Counted from the stretch's first letter, positions 1 to 6,603 are shown. The stretch is DNA of 6,817 nucleotides from CAZFAP01 sp964516325 (GCA_964516325.1 CAZFAP010000217.1:1-6817), one strand, 5' to 3'. Made by a program: numbers and translations. The notes: generated by a model not told the origin, from the letters alone.

Positions 1-892
1 CCATCTGGATCACCCCTCGATTTGCCAACGCCTCAATCTGCGGCTTGGTGATAGCGGTGATGTAGTGGAAGCCCTCCCGAGACAATCGCTCGATCTGCCC
101 GCTCCTGATCATCCCCCGGTCTCCCACGAACGTCACCCGTCGGCAACCGAAACGCTCGGCCGCCTTTCGCACCTGGGAGGCGAACGTCGCGGCATCAGCC
201 GTGTTGCCCCGAAAAACCTCCGTGGAGACCGGCTCACCCGTCTCGTCGCACAACAACCCTACCACAATCTGCTTCTTCCCCTTCTTCCCGTCGCGCGAAT
301 ACCCGTAATCCCCAAAGGCGTTCTTTTCCCCCTCCAGGTACGTGCTCGTCACGTCGTAAAGAAACAACTGAGGCGCTCGCCCCCCGCTTCGCCTCTTAAA
401 CAGACAATCCTCGATCTTCCCCTGCCGCTCGCTCAGCCACGTCTGGTTCGCATACACATCGTTCTCGTCGAACCCTCGCCTCATCCCTAACACGTCGCAC
501 GCCGCGTGCACCTGCGCCAGCCGCACCGCCGACAGCCGCGACCCTGGATGAATCACCCTCGCCATCACCTCCCACAGCCCCAGTTGCCCCCGAAAACCCC
601 TCCCCAACGCCCTCTCCATTCCCCGCCGTCTCGCTGCCTCGTACACCGTCCAGACCGCCCCCACCGACAACCCCTCCACAAGCTCCACGTTTTCCACCGA
701 CCTAAGCGCCGCAAGATTCCCCTTGTGCTTCAGCGCTAATTCGATAGCGTCCAGTTCCTCCCCCGAACAGTGCGTCAGATTCGCTATTATGCGAGTCTTC
801 ACCTGCCGCCCCACCCGATACGACTCTCGCAGGTAGGCCGTCTTGTACACCTTTCGGTTCCTGGATGGCCATTTTCCTCTTGCTAAATACAC
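1..892 (-). CDS. IS1634-family DDE transposase, N-terminal part (runs off left edge)
   Basis: This is the transposase of an insertion sequence and catalyses its cut-and-paste movement. Reading the minus strand from GTG at 892 gives 297 uninterrupted codons to the window edge, with no stop seen. The N-terminus (MYLARGK...) resembles IS1634 transposases. About residues 178-205 carry LYDVTSTYLEGE followed by DYGYSRDGKKGKKQIVVGLL, the family signature around the first catalytic Asp (D180). FVGDRGM supplies the second Asp (D258). The third catalytic residue, a Glu, would lie beyond the edge. An in-frame TGA sits three codons before the GTG, so the start cannot be much earlier; V15 (GTG) is a possible later start. 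No good ribosome site precedes it. Full-length family members are usually around 450-600 residues, so roughly half is present. The visible part has no frameshift, so the gene may be intact. Family assignment is from motif recognition. Confidence 0.88.
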   Translation of the reverse strand, partial: MYLARGKWPSRNRKVYKTAYLRESYRVGRQVKTRIIANLTHCSGEELDAIELALKHKGNLAALRSVENVELVEGLSVGAVWTVYEAARRRGMERALGRGFRGQLGLWEVMARVIHPGSRLSAVRLAQVHAACDVLGMRRGFDENDVYANQTWLSERQGKIEDCLFKRRSGGRAPQLFLYDVTSTYLEGEKNAFGDYGYSRDGKKGKKQIVVGLLCDETGEPVSTEVFRGNTADAATFASQVRKAAERFGCRRVTFVGDRGMIRSGQIERLSREGFHYITAITKPQIEALANRGVIQM

Positions 893-898
893 GCCTAC

Positions 899-927
899 TC
901 AATACCACGACTGCTCAATCATGTCAA
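899..927 (-). promoter_or_regulatory. Candidate transposase promoter
   Basis: On the minus strand a perfect TTGACA (927 to 922) is followed after 17 nt by TATTGA (904 to 899). The -35 is consensus; the -10 matches at only three of six positions. The transcript would begin very close to the GTG start at 892, so the mRNA would be nearly leaderless, consistent with the lack of a Shine-Dalgarno site. The position at the element's end suits an IS promoter, but the weak -10 keeps this tentative. Confidence 0.3.
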
Positions 928-939
928 GTGCAAAATTGA

Positions 940-1170
940 AAAAAGCGTCCCCTTGCTTGCACGCCTACAGAAACCGCCCCTGAAAGCCACCTCATCCCCC
1001 TCATACCAATACCTTACTGCCAAACCAACGGGGTGAACTTCCGTTCCAACAGATCGTCTTTCTTTCAGGGGAAGGAGCTGGTTGACGTCATGGGACTGAG
1101 CCGCAAGGAATTTGCCGCGTTCGAGGGCCGCTGTTTGGCTAAGGTCCAGTGCATACATTACTGGAAGTGA
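940..1170 (+). pseudogene. Possible gene remnant beside the IS, function unknown
   Basis: A plus-strand frame is open from just after a TGA at 937-939 to a TGA at 1168-1170. The part from GTG 1033 encodes 45 residues, including GKELVDVMGLSRKEFAAFEG and ending QCIHYWK. From about 1066 to 1160 most codons end in G or C, as expected for a coding frame in this genome, whereas the opposite-strand frame over the same bases does not show this. There is no Shine-Dalgarno site before 1033 and the frame abuts the presumed IS end, so it could be the 3' part of a gene cut by the insertion. I do not recognise the protein. It may equally be non-coding. Confidence 0.22.
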
Positions 1171-1359
1171 GCCGCGGGTTTCCCGTCCTCAAGGGGCGAC
1201 GTCCTGGCGGCGGGTCGCTCGGAGATCACTTTCACCAGCGCAGGCCGTGCGCTGCTCCTGGCGATTCACCGTCGCGGCGGTGGTCCTGTGCGAGTTCCGC
1301 ACTCCCCGGCGAGCCAGTGGTTTCGTGTGCCCGCAACCTGCGGGGAACGAGCGTCAGGG
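1171..1359. other. Intergenic stretch, no gene seen
   Basis: This lies between the end of the possible plus-strand remnant and the stop of the GH127-ThuA chimera. It is very GC-rich. Frames on both strands are open by composition only and show no recognisable protein. The only structure I find is the small hairpin listed separately at 1330-1344. Confidence 0.5.
1330..1344 (-). terminator. Small hairpin after the chimeric gene
   Basis: CCCGCA-ACC-TGCGGG forms a perfect 6-bp stem with a 3-nt loop, 16 nt past the stop codon of the gene ending at 1360. No T-run follows on the minus strand, so it is at best a weak or factor-assisted terminator. The position is the main argument. Confidence 0.22.
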
Positions 1360-2052
1360 TCAGGTCGAGCCCCGTCGAGCCGGCGCGGGGGCGGGCGTCT
1401 GCACCTTGGGCGCGGGGGTGCGACCAGCCTCCCAGAAGATCGCGTTGGAAACGAGCTTTCGGTAGTTGGAGTCATTGAAGGCGCTCGCGCCGTGTCCCAA
1501 CTGGATATACACGACAGGGGCTTTGCCGCAGAAGCGTGTCCAGGTGATGACCTTCTCGCTCAGCGGATGATCAACGGTCACAAGGGGCTTGGCATCGGGA
1601 GCCACGAAGTATTTGTTGTAGACCTCGTCGAGGATTTCAAAGTCGGCAAGTCCCTTGACGATGGGGTGAGTCTTATCGGCGATGCTGACCTTGAGCTTCT
1701 CGTCGCTTGTACTGGAATACATCAGGGCGCATGCCGAGAGATAGTGTCCCAGGCTGTGGCCGCGGACCTCGCATTTCGGTTCCTCCCAGCCGCCGAGGGG
1801 CTGGGCGGCGCTCGGGAGGCCCGCATTGATGCGCCATGTGTGAAGCAAGCGGTCAGAGTCCAGCGAGTGAACATATTGGCGGTCACGTTCCATAGCGTCC
1901 TTGAACGGTCCGTCGAGCAGCTTAACTTGCTTCAAGTCGAAGGGTTTGGCTTTACGAGGGACTTTCACTCGGTCGGTTGGTTCCTGGCTCCAAATATTCC
2001 CTGCGCCCAATAAGATGCTCGCGACGCCGAACAACAACATGCTTTTCAGCAT
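1360..2052 (-). CDS. Secreted chimera: GH127 N-terminus fused to ThuA-like C-terminus
   Basis: The 230-residue product starts with a type I signal peptide (about 1-22, MLKSMLLFGVASILLGAG...). Residues about 35-120 match the start of GH127 beta-L-arabinofuranosidases (DUF1680): KPFDLKQVKLLDGPF, DSDRLLHTWRINAGLP, GGWE, and the RGHSLGHYLSACALMYSST block. From about residue 121 it switches to the last third of a ThuA-like domain: VSIADKTHPIVKGLADFEILDE, VITW, VVYIQLGHGASAFND and YRKLVSNAIFWEAG. A Pro/Ala-rich tail (212-226) ends it. GH127 enzymes normally run to about 600 residues or more, so most of the barrel and the catalytic region are missing. The ThuA half lacks its N-terminal part. The join is in frame, at about 1690-1700. 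The gene follows the GH51 gene by 37 nt and has its own strong ribosome site, so it probably descends from a real operon partner. Arabinosidase activity is unlikely. A deletion fusion or an assembly error would both explain it. Confidence 0.85.
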   Translation of the reverse strand: MLKSMLLFGVASILLGAGNIWSQEPTDRVKVPRKAKPFDLKQVKLLDGPFKDAMERDRQYVHSLDSDRLLHTWRINAGLPSAAQPLGGWEEPKCEVRGHSLGHYLSACALMYSSTSDEKLKVSIADKTHPIVKGLADFEILDEVYNKYFVAPDAKPLVTVDHPLSEKVITWTRFCGKAPVVYIQLGHGASAFNDSNYRKLVSNAIFWEAGRTPAPKVQTPAPAPARRGST

Positions 2053-2060
2053 TTCTGAAA

Positions 2061-2065
2061 CCTCC
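2061..2065 (-). promoter_or_regulatory. Ribosome binding site of the GH127-ThuA gene
   Basis: GGAGG on the minus strand lies 8 nt before the ATG at 2052. It fixes that start and shows that the initiation region of the ancestral GH127 gene is intact. Confidence 0.8.
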
Positions 2066-2089
2066 GTGTTTCGTATAGCGCATGGAACG

Positions 2090-4477
2090 TCATCTTTTCC
2101 TGACGGTCAGAACGCCCGCCGACCAGCGCGGCATTGTGAACTCAATAGTCTGTCTTTCAGTTCTTACCTCGTGCGGGACTGGCCGAACCCTGTTCGGGTC
2201 GTCGAGCGTATTGCGAGCTTCGAGGGAATCGGGGGCGACGATTTGCATGGTTGCTTTGCCAACCGGGAAGGTTCCCGCGACAGTCAGCTTAACCGGCACT
2301 GGGTCCCGGGTCGGATTCACGAGTTTACAGCACAGGGTATTCCCGTCGGCGGAAATCGTTGCGACGGCATTCAACGGAGCAGCGTCGCCGGCAAGCTGAA
2401 CTCTCCTGGGGGCATAGTGCTCCCGCCACAATTTCATGACGACGTAATTCGGCGCGGAAAACCACGCACGATGGTCGAAGTTGATGAATGCATTGTCCCA
2501 GCTTCGTGCGGAGACATGGCGCAAGAACAATGCGGGACCCGCCATGCCAATGAAATCGCCGCAGCGCTCATACACATTGAGAATGGAGCCGCAGTAAAGC
2601 CCGGTTCGCCAGTCGGTGCTCTGGGCGTTCCATTCGGAGACGTAGAGTTTCACTTCAGGATTGCTCGATTCAGCGATCATCTTTCCGAGGCGTTGATAGA
2701 ATTCTTCGGCGCGGCTCGGTCCCGTCAAATAGGCGTTGGGGTCTTCGTAATGATGGACGCTCAGGTACTGGATGATGTCGCGACACTGCTCGACGACGAC
2801 TCTGTCGCCCTCGCGCCAGATGCCTCCCAGTTGCCCGCTGCCGCAAGCGGCGACGACGATTGAGGGGTCAACCTTCTTCATCGCGGCGGTGAATTGTCTC
2901 ACGACGGCGGCGTACTCGTCGGGCCTGAGTCCCCAGACCTCGTTGTCAATCTCCCAGAACTTGACGTTGTAGGGGTCGGGATGCCCGTTCTCCGCTCGGA
3001 CCTTTCCCCACTTCGAGTCGGCGGGGCCGTTGCAGTACTCGACCCAGTCGGAGGATTCCTGGCAGTAGGCGTCCCGCTTTTCCCTCGCGTCATGCATGCC
3101 GATGTTGATGACGATGAGCGGCTCGGCGCCGACTTTCCGGCAAAGGCGGACGAACTCGTCCGTCCCAAACGAGTTGACATCCACGTCGTCCCAAATGCTT
3201 CGCGGATATTTGACTCGCTTGTGCTGGGGACCGATGCCGTCCTTCCAGCGGTAATGCGAGGTAAACGACCCGCCTGGCCAGCGGATGACCGGCGGCTTCA
3301 AGTCGGCGATAGCTCGAAGCAGGTCGGGGCGGAAGCCGCCCGTTTGCCGCGACGACTCGGACATCAGGCTGACCTGGTCAAGCCAGACCCTGCCCTTACC
3401 GCGAATGCCGACCTGAATGGTGGCGTTTTCGGCGGTTGCCGAGGGCCTCAGCTCGAAGGAATACTCGCGCCACTGGTCGTCGGGCTTCGCCAGAGCGATT
3501 TCCGCAAGAGCCTTTCCGCCGTCGAGCAATCGAACGATAAGTCCTTGGGACGCTTCGCCGCGGGCCCAGAGCGAGCCGCGGTAGGTGTCGCCATGGGGGA
3601 TGCAAACCGGCGTTTGCTGAAGGCCCGTCTCACCGGTTTCGGAGATAATCAGTTGGCATCTCTCACAATTGAGTGGCTTATCGGAGGTAACTTGAATTTT
3701 GCCCAGCCCATACGGTGCCCATGAACGAGGAGGCGCGGGCTGGCGCTCTATTTCGGGAAGCCCCTCCCACAGCTTTTTGCCGTCGAGGGAAGTGACCCGA
3801 AAGCTGCGATATTGTGCCTGGGTGTTCCACGTGCCGACGCCAACACGCCCGGAGAGATTCGCCTTCTCGTCGTCGCTGAAGTCAATGAGATTGTTGTCGT
3901 CAAGCCAGACTTGAATGCGACGTCCCTCGCACCGAATGCGAATGCGATACCATTTCCCCCGTTCAATTTTGCCCGGAACGCTCGGTCCCACGGGTGCCCA
4001 GCGGCCTCCGCCTTTAACGCCTCTCTCCAGAGAATGGCGTACGTTTGACCAACCGCCCAGATTCATCCAGTAGAATTGTTCCTCGTCAGCGACGCGAAAT
4101 AGAATGAGAAATCCTTCGGCGCCGCCGAGCTTCTGCGCCTCGGCGGTGAATTCGTAGTCCGTCCAGTTGGGATCGCCGAAAACGAGGCGGACGTTCTCAG
4201 AAGTGCCTTGTTGCACGAGACAATCCTGCTCGACACGCCATCGGGTGTCGGCGACGGCGCCGCCCTCAAAGCTGCGGTCCCAGATCATCTCGCCCCATAG
4301 CCCGCCGTTGACGGAGTGGAAGATGTGCTCGAGGAAATGACCATATATCTTGTCATCAATCCGGTTGACGACGACGTTCGGGTCTATGGAGATTTCGACG
4401 GCCAGCAATGCGCTCGTAGCGAGCGCGAAGCTGAGGACTGTTCCCATCAAACGGACGATTGCGGTAGCTTTGACCAT
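2090..4477 (-). CDS. Secreted multi-domain GH51 alpha-L-arabinofuranosidase
   Basis: This retaining exo-enzyme releases alpha-L-arabinofuranose from arabinan, arabinoxylan or arabinogalactan side chains and is exported to the periplasm or cell surface. I start it at ATG 4477 (795 residues): a signal peptide follows directly (VKATAIVRLMGTVLSFALATSALLA) and AAAGGGA lies 6 nt upstream; an in-frame GTG at 4516 would add 13 unlikely residues. In order: an N-terminal strand region with DDKIYGHFLEHIFHSVNGGLWGEMIWDRSFEG (about 41-72); a concanavalin/LamG-like domain related to DUF1080 (about 100-240); a beta-sandwich resembling CBM4/9 (about 260-373); the catalytic barrel starting at RPDLLRAIADLKPPVIRWPGGSF (about 383); and a C-terminal beta domain from about 680. 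The acid/base is E513 in WEIDNEVWG and the nucleophile is E615 in YVSEWNA. HHY precedes the nucleophile as in the family. It is longer than minimal GH51 enzymes of about 500 residues because of the added domains. The chimeric GH127 gene follows after 37 nt. Confidence 0.93.
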   Translation of the reverse strand: MVKATAIVRLMGTVLSFALATSALLAVEISIDPNVVVNRIDDKIYGHFLEHIFHSVNGGLWGEMIWDRSFEGGAVADTRWRVEQDCLVQQGTSENVRLVFGDPNWTDYEFTAEAQKLGGAEGFLILFRVADEEQFYWMNLGGWSNVRHSLERGVKGGGRWAPVGPSVPGKIERGKWYRIRIRCEGRRIQVWLDDNNLIDFSDDEKANLSGRVGVGTWNTQAQYRSFRVTSLDGKKLWEGLPEIERQPAPPRSWAPYGLGKIQVTSDKPLNCERCQLIISETGETGLQQTPVCIPHGDTYRGSLWARGEASQGLIVRLLDGGKALAEIALAKPDDQWREYSFELRPSATAENATIQVGIRGKGRVWLDQVSLMSESSRQTGGFRPDLLRAIADLKPPVIRWPGGSFTSHYRWKDGIGPQHKRVKYPRSIWDDVDVNSFGTDEFVRLCRKVGAEPLIVINIGMHDAREKRDAYCQESSDWVEYCNGPADSKWGKVRAENGHPDPYNVKFWEIDNEVWGLRPDEYAAVVRQFTAAMKKVDPSIVVAACGSGQLGGIWREGDRVVVEQCRDIIQYLSVHHYEDPNAYLTGPSRAEEFYQRLGKMIAESSNPEVKLYVSEWNAQSTDWRTGLYCGSILNVYERCGDFIGMAGPALFLRHVSARSWDNAFINFDHRAWFSAPNYVVMKLWREHYAPRRVQLAGDAAPLNAVATISADGNTLCCKLVNPTRDPVPVKLTVAGTFPVGKATMQIVAPDSLEARNTLDDPNRVRPVPHEVRTERQTIEFTMPRWSAGVLTVRKR

Positions 4478-4483
4478 GGTGAG

Positions 4484-4490
4484 TCCCTTT
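4484..4490 (-). promoter_or_regulatory. Ribosome binding site choosing the GH51 start
   Basis: AAAGGGA on the minus strand ends 6 nt before ATG 4477. It is a moderate Shine-Dalgarno match that favours this ATG over the upstream in-frame GTG at 4516, and the signal peptide begins right there. Confidence 0.6.
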
Positions 4491-4814
4491 CGGTTTTGAG
4501 GACTTTGGGCGGACACGCATATTGTCGGGTCAGGAATCGAGCGGGACGCAGGGGCTGCGTGCGGTGTTGCGCCCGGTGCCGATAAAATGCGGTCAGTAAT
4601 TCAAACAGAGCCAACGAGCCCGCGTTCATATTGTCTGGTTCTGCGCCTTGGTCCAGCCCGTCGGGTAGGCCCCGCACGAGCGCGCTTTTCCGGTGTTTCT
4701 GAACAACGTACATTCCTATCACATTCGGGCTGAAGAGGCAAATGGGGCGCGGGTGGGGGTGCGGCTATGTTTTGGTGAGTGAGCGGGCAATGGGCGTCCG
4801 GCGATGACAGCCCA

Positions 4815-4856
4815 TCGGGGGCAGGATGCCCCCGAGACAGCCGGCAAGATGCCGGC
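4815..4856. repeat. Tandem pair of REP-like hairpins (GGCARGATGCC core)
   Basis: Two perfect stem-loops sit 4 nt apart. The first, 4815-4835, pairs TCGGGGGCA with TGCCCCCGA around the loop GGA (9 bp). The second, 4840-4856, pairs GCCGGCA with TGCCGGC around the loop AGA (7 bp). Both share the core GGCARGATGCC while their outer stem bases differ but stay paired. That covariation argues for a selected structure and not chance. From memory, similar intergenic motifs are common in planctomycete-type genomes. I infer a dispersed palindromic repeat family; copies elsewhere cannot be seen from here. Confidence 0.65.
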
Positions 4857-5091
4857 GGTACGACGGAAGCCCGTGTGCGAAGTGAAAGGCCCGGTGTTCG
4901 GGTTTTCGAGCGGGGCCTGCTTGAGCGATGCGGGCATTCTGGGACAAGGCGGTGAGAGACACGGCCGCGCGGGGCCGAGGGGCACCGGCGAGGCATGCTC
5001 TGCTCCCGGCATCCACGGGCGGAAACGGCGGCGGTGCTGACACCGGGCAAGGAACGGAAGGGGTCCACAACGGCCACGAGCTGAATGGGAA

Positions 5092-5105
5092 CAGAGGCGC
5101 CTCTG
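5092..5105. repeat. 14-bp perfect palindrome
   Basis: CAGAGGCGCCTCTG reads the same on both strands. A partial copy of its centre (GAGGCGC) follows at 5109-5115. It could be a regulator site or chance in GC-rich DNA. It lies about 80 nt past the end of the SIR2-like gene and over 600 nt upstream of the GH51 start. Confidence 0.35.
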
Positions 5106-5157
5106 ACGAGGCGCGCGAGACAAGACCCTACGCCGGTCGGTGAATCCAGTGGCCTGG

Positions 5158-5179
5158 CGCGATGCGAGCTGGGATCGCG
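5158..5179 (-). terminator. Weak stem-loop after the SIR2-like gene
   Basis: CGCGAT and ATCGCG form a 6-bp stem with a 10-nt loop, beginning 4 nt after the stop codon at 5184. There is no T-run downstream on the minus strand, so an intrinsic terminator is doubtful. Placement right after the gene is the only support for a role in ending transcription or stabilising the mRNA 3' end. Confidence 0.22.
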
Positions 5180-5183
5180 ACAG

Positions 5184-6581
5184 CTATGGGTCGTTGCGAC
5201 TGACCCATTCGGCGAAGCCAATGGTTCGCCCGCTATGCCGGGCGACAATGGGCTCATCGGCGCCAGGGAAGGCATCACATACGCGCGCTTTCAGCGCCCG
5301 GATCTCATTGTCGTCAAGCGGTGCGCCGGGCTTGTCCACAATCTCCAGTTGAACGCCTCTGTAGTTGCCGCGTGACCTGCTCGCGCCCGCCGGCTCGGTC
5401 AGTTTTTGGGTAACATGCGTGTCCGTCGGGGGGAACGAATAGCCCATCACGTATATCTGATCGGTGCCGGCCAAGGCCTCCACCGCCAGGCACCAGAGCC
5501 TTTTGATTTCGGGCCGCGAGAAGTCCTTTGCCACCGTCGGGGGAATTATCAGGGGTTCTATGTGCACGCGGTGTTCCTCATCCTTCGGCTGCTGTCGGAA
5601 GACGCTCGCCTCCTCCTCGGTTGCGAAGGTCCCATGCCCCTGAGGCAGGATCTCCTCCGGAAGCCAGCCGCTGCCCCGCTCAACTTCGGACAGCCCGTCG
5701 TTGAACCGGACGAACCGCACCGTCCCACAGGGGTCGCGGCTGAAGAAACGTTGCGCCGTCTCCCTGTTGACGTACTTGACGTACCATAGGACGGACCCGT
5801 GGAGCTTGAGGTAGCGGCACCGCCCGCCCCGCACATCGAACGTGAAGGGTAGCGCCTCGCCCGCCTCCGAGCCGAAGCGCCCTTCGTCCTCAAGAACGCG
5901 GTCAAGCAGGAAGTCGTAATTGAAGGTTATGATGGTGTCGCCGGCTTTGATGGTGTCATAGAAGCACCGATAGTTTGAGCACAGGCTCGCCTGGACGGGC
6001 GCGCGGCTGCGGTATGGGCCGCGCGGGCTGTACACTTCACGAATCGCGTCGATGAACGACTGGGGGACCATGCAGACGTCTGCGTATGCGCCGGAGTACT
6101 CGCGAATGTCCTGGGGAACTCCTTCTCGCTCGATTTTCCGAGAGCGCTGCCAGAGCGCGCTCGCTGCTTTTGTCACTGCCTCGACCGGGGCCTCACCAAA
6201 CAGGGGCCAGCCGCGGGTGCGCTCACAAAGCAATGTCAGATCATCGGAAACCGAGGGCGGGGAACTACGTGAGGACACCCATTCGCCGAGGGTCTGCTCC
6301 AGCAGGTAGCAGAGGGAAAAAACATGCTCGACATTCGGGCAGGATGGCGGGCCGTTGGAGAGATCTCTAACACCCAGGCCGACCGCCTCCAGAATCGGCT
6401 TCAACTGGTCAATCGCGCGGGCACACTTATTGCGGGCGCGCGCCCTCTGGAAGAAATCAGTCATCAAGGGCGGACGATAATCTGGATCCCAATACTCATT
6501 GCCGTCCTTTGAGACGTACCTGTACGCGGGGTATGCGTCGGTGCAGCAGGAGGCGCCGGCGCCGAGGATATAGACCGCCAT
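5184..6581 (-). CDS. SIR2-like (SIR2_2-type) protein, probable NAD-hydrolysing enzyme
   Basis: The 465-residue product has the nucleotide-binding layout of prokaryotic SIR2-like proteins: YILGAGAS at residues 4-11, PLMTDFF at 38-44, TFNYDFLLDRVL at 219-230, YLKLHGSVLWY at 257-267, PLIIPP at 343-348 and IYVMGYSFPPTDTHV at 376-390. N221 and H261 sit where the catalytic Asn and His of SIR2-type NADases are expected. Bacterial members with this fold often deplete NAD during phage infection, but some have other or unknown roles. There is no signal peptide or membrane segment, so it should be cytoplasmic, unlike the secreted enzymes around it. A roughly 160-residue helical stretch lies between the first and second motif blocks. 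I see no appended sensor domain (STALD, SLOG, TPR) and no helicase or Argonaute partner in the window. ATG 6581 has GGAGG 9 nt upstream. It follows a DUF1080 gene by 33 nt and may share its transcript. Fold assignment is strong, the defence role is inferred. Confidence 0.87.
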   Translation of the reverse strand: MAVYILGAGASCCTDAYPAYRYVSKDGNEYWDPDYRPPLMTDFFQRARARNKCARAIDQLKPILEAVGLGVRDLSNGPPSCPNVEHVFSLCYLLEQTLGEWVSSRSSPPSVSDDLTLLCERTRGWPLFGEAPVEAVTKAASALWQRSRKIEREGVPQDIREYSGAYADVCMVPQSFIDAIREVYSPRGPYRSRAPVQASLCSNYRCFYDTIKAGDTIITFNYDFLLDRVLEDEGRFGSEAGEALPFTFDVRGGRCRYLKLHGSVLWYVKYVNRETAQRFFSRDPCGTVRFVRFNDGLSEVERGSGWLPEEILPQGHGTFATEEEASVFRQQPKDEEHRVHIEPLIIPPTVAKDFSRPEIKRLWCLAVEALAGTDQIYVMGYSFPPTDTHVTQKLTEPAGASRSRGNYRGVQLEIVDKPGAPLDDNEIRALKARVCDAFPGADEPIVARHSGRTIGFAEWVSRNDP

Positions 6582-6590
6582 CGGTGATCC

Positions 6591-6595
6591 CCTCC
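6591..6595 (-). promoter_or_regulatory. Ribosome binding site of the SIR2-like gene
   Basis: GGAGG (within GAGGGAGGGGATC on the minus strand) lies 9 nt before ATG 6581. It is a strong independent site, so translation need not be coupled to the upstream DUF1080 gene. Confidence 0.75.
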
Positions 6596-6603
6596 CTCGT
6601 TTT

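Larger units (their letters stand above)
1..945 (-). mobile_element. Partial IS1634-like insertion sequence (5' end in window)
   Basis: The element is inferred from the transposase gene. Its transposase-upstream end must lie to the right of 892. The stretch 915-945 is distinctly AT-rich (contains caaaattgaaaaaa) against GC-rich surroundings, and I take it as the approximate terminus. The exact end, the terminal inverted repeats and the target duplication cannot be set because the other end is outside the window; the right boundary given here is a guess good to some tens of bases. Confidence 0.5.
4478..5183. other. 706-nt intergenic region with hairpin repeats, no gene
   Basis: This separates the SIR2-like gene from the GH51 gene. 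Several long open frames exist on both strands, but their products are rich in Pro, Arg, Ser and Ala, lack domains, and contradict one another, as expected from high GC. The region must hold the GH51 promoter, though I cannot point to a convincing one. It contains the two tandem hairpins at 4815-4856 and the palindrome at 5092-5105, and a possible terminator just after the SIR2-like gene. Confidence 0.6.

Noticed and set aside
65..739. Two plus-strand open frames over the left end
   Set aside because: They are antisense shadows of the IS1634 transposase, whose motifs are clear on the minus strand. The products are His/Pro/Arg-rich with no domain.
702..908. 68-codon minus-strand frame with an ATG start near the transposase start
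   Set aside because: It is in a different frame from the transposase and overlaps its N-terminus. The frame starting at GTG 892 continues into the conserved motifs; this one stops.
919..1158. 79-codon minus-strand open frame starting MYALDLSQ
   Set aside because: It has no Shine-Dalgarno site, no recognisable domain and mixed third codon positions. It would also run into the IS end. The plus-strand frame over the same bases looks more coding-like, and even that is weak.
1280..1350. GTTCC/GGGGAA-type bases resembling a CRISPR repeat fragment
   Set aside because: There is no second copy at regular spacing and no spacer pattern, only a single 6-bp hairpin.
1288..3724. Large plus-strand open frames (1288-2013, 1901-2863, 2894-3724)
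   Set aside because: All lie antisense to the GH127-ThuA and GH51 genes, which carry clear family motifs. The long antisense frames follow from high GC.
4447..4722. 91-codon minus-strand frame overlapping the GH51 start
   Set aside because: It has no recognisable domain, overlaps the GH51 signal peptide in another frame and lacks a convincing ribosome site.
4478..4760. Search for a GH51 promoter
   Set aside because: TTGAAT and TATC-like words occur but with poor matches and spacing, so no site is claimed.
4601..5278. 225-codon minus-strand frame and several overlapping frames in the gap
   Set aside because: The product is a Pro/Arg/Ser-rich composition artefact that crosses the hairpin repeats and the 3' end of the SIR2-like gene.
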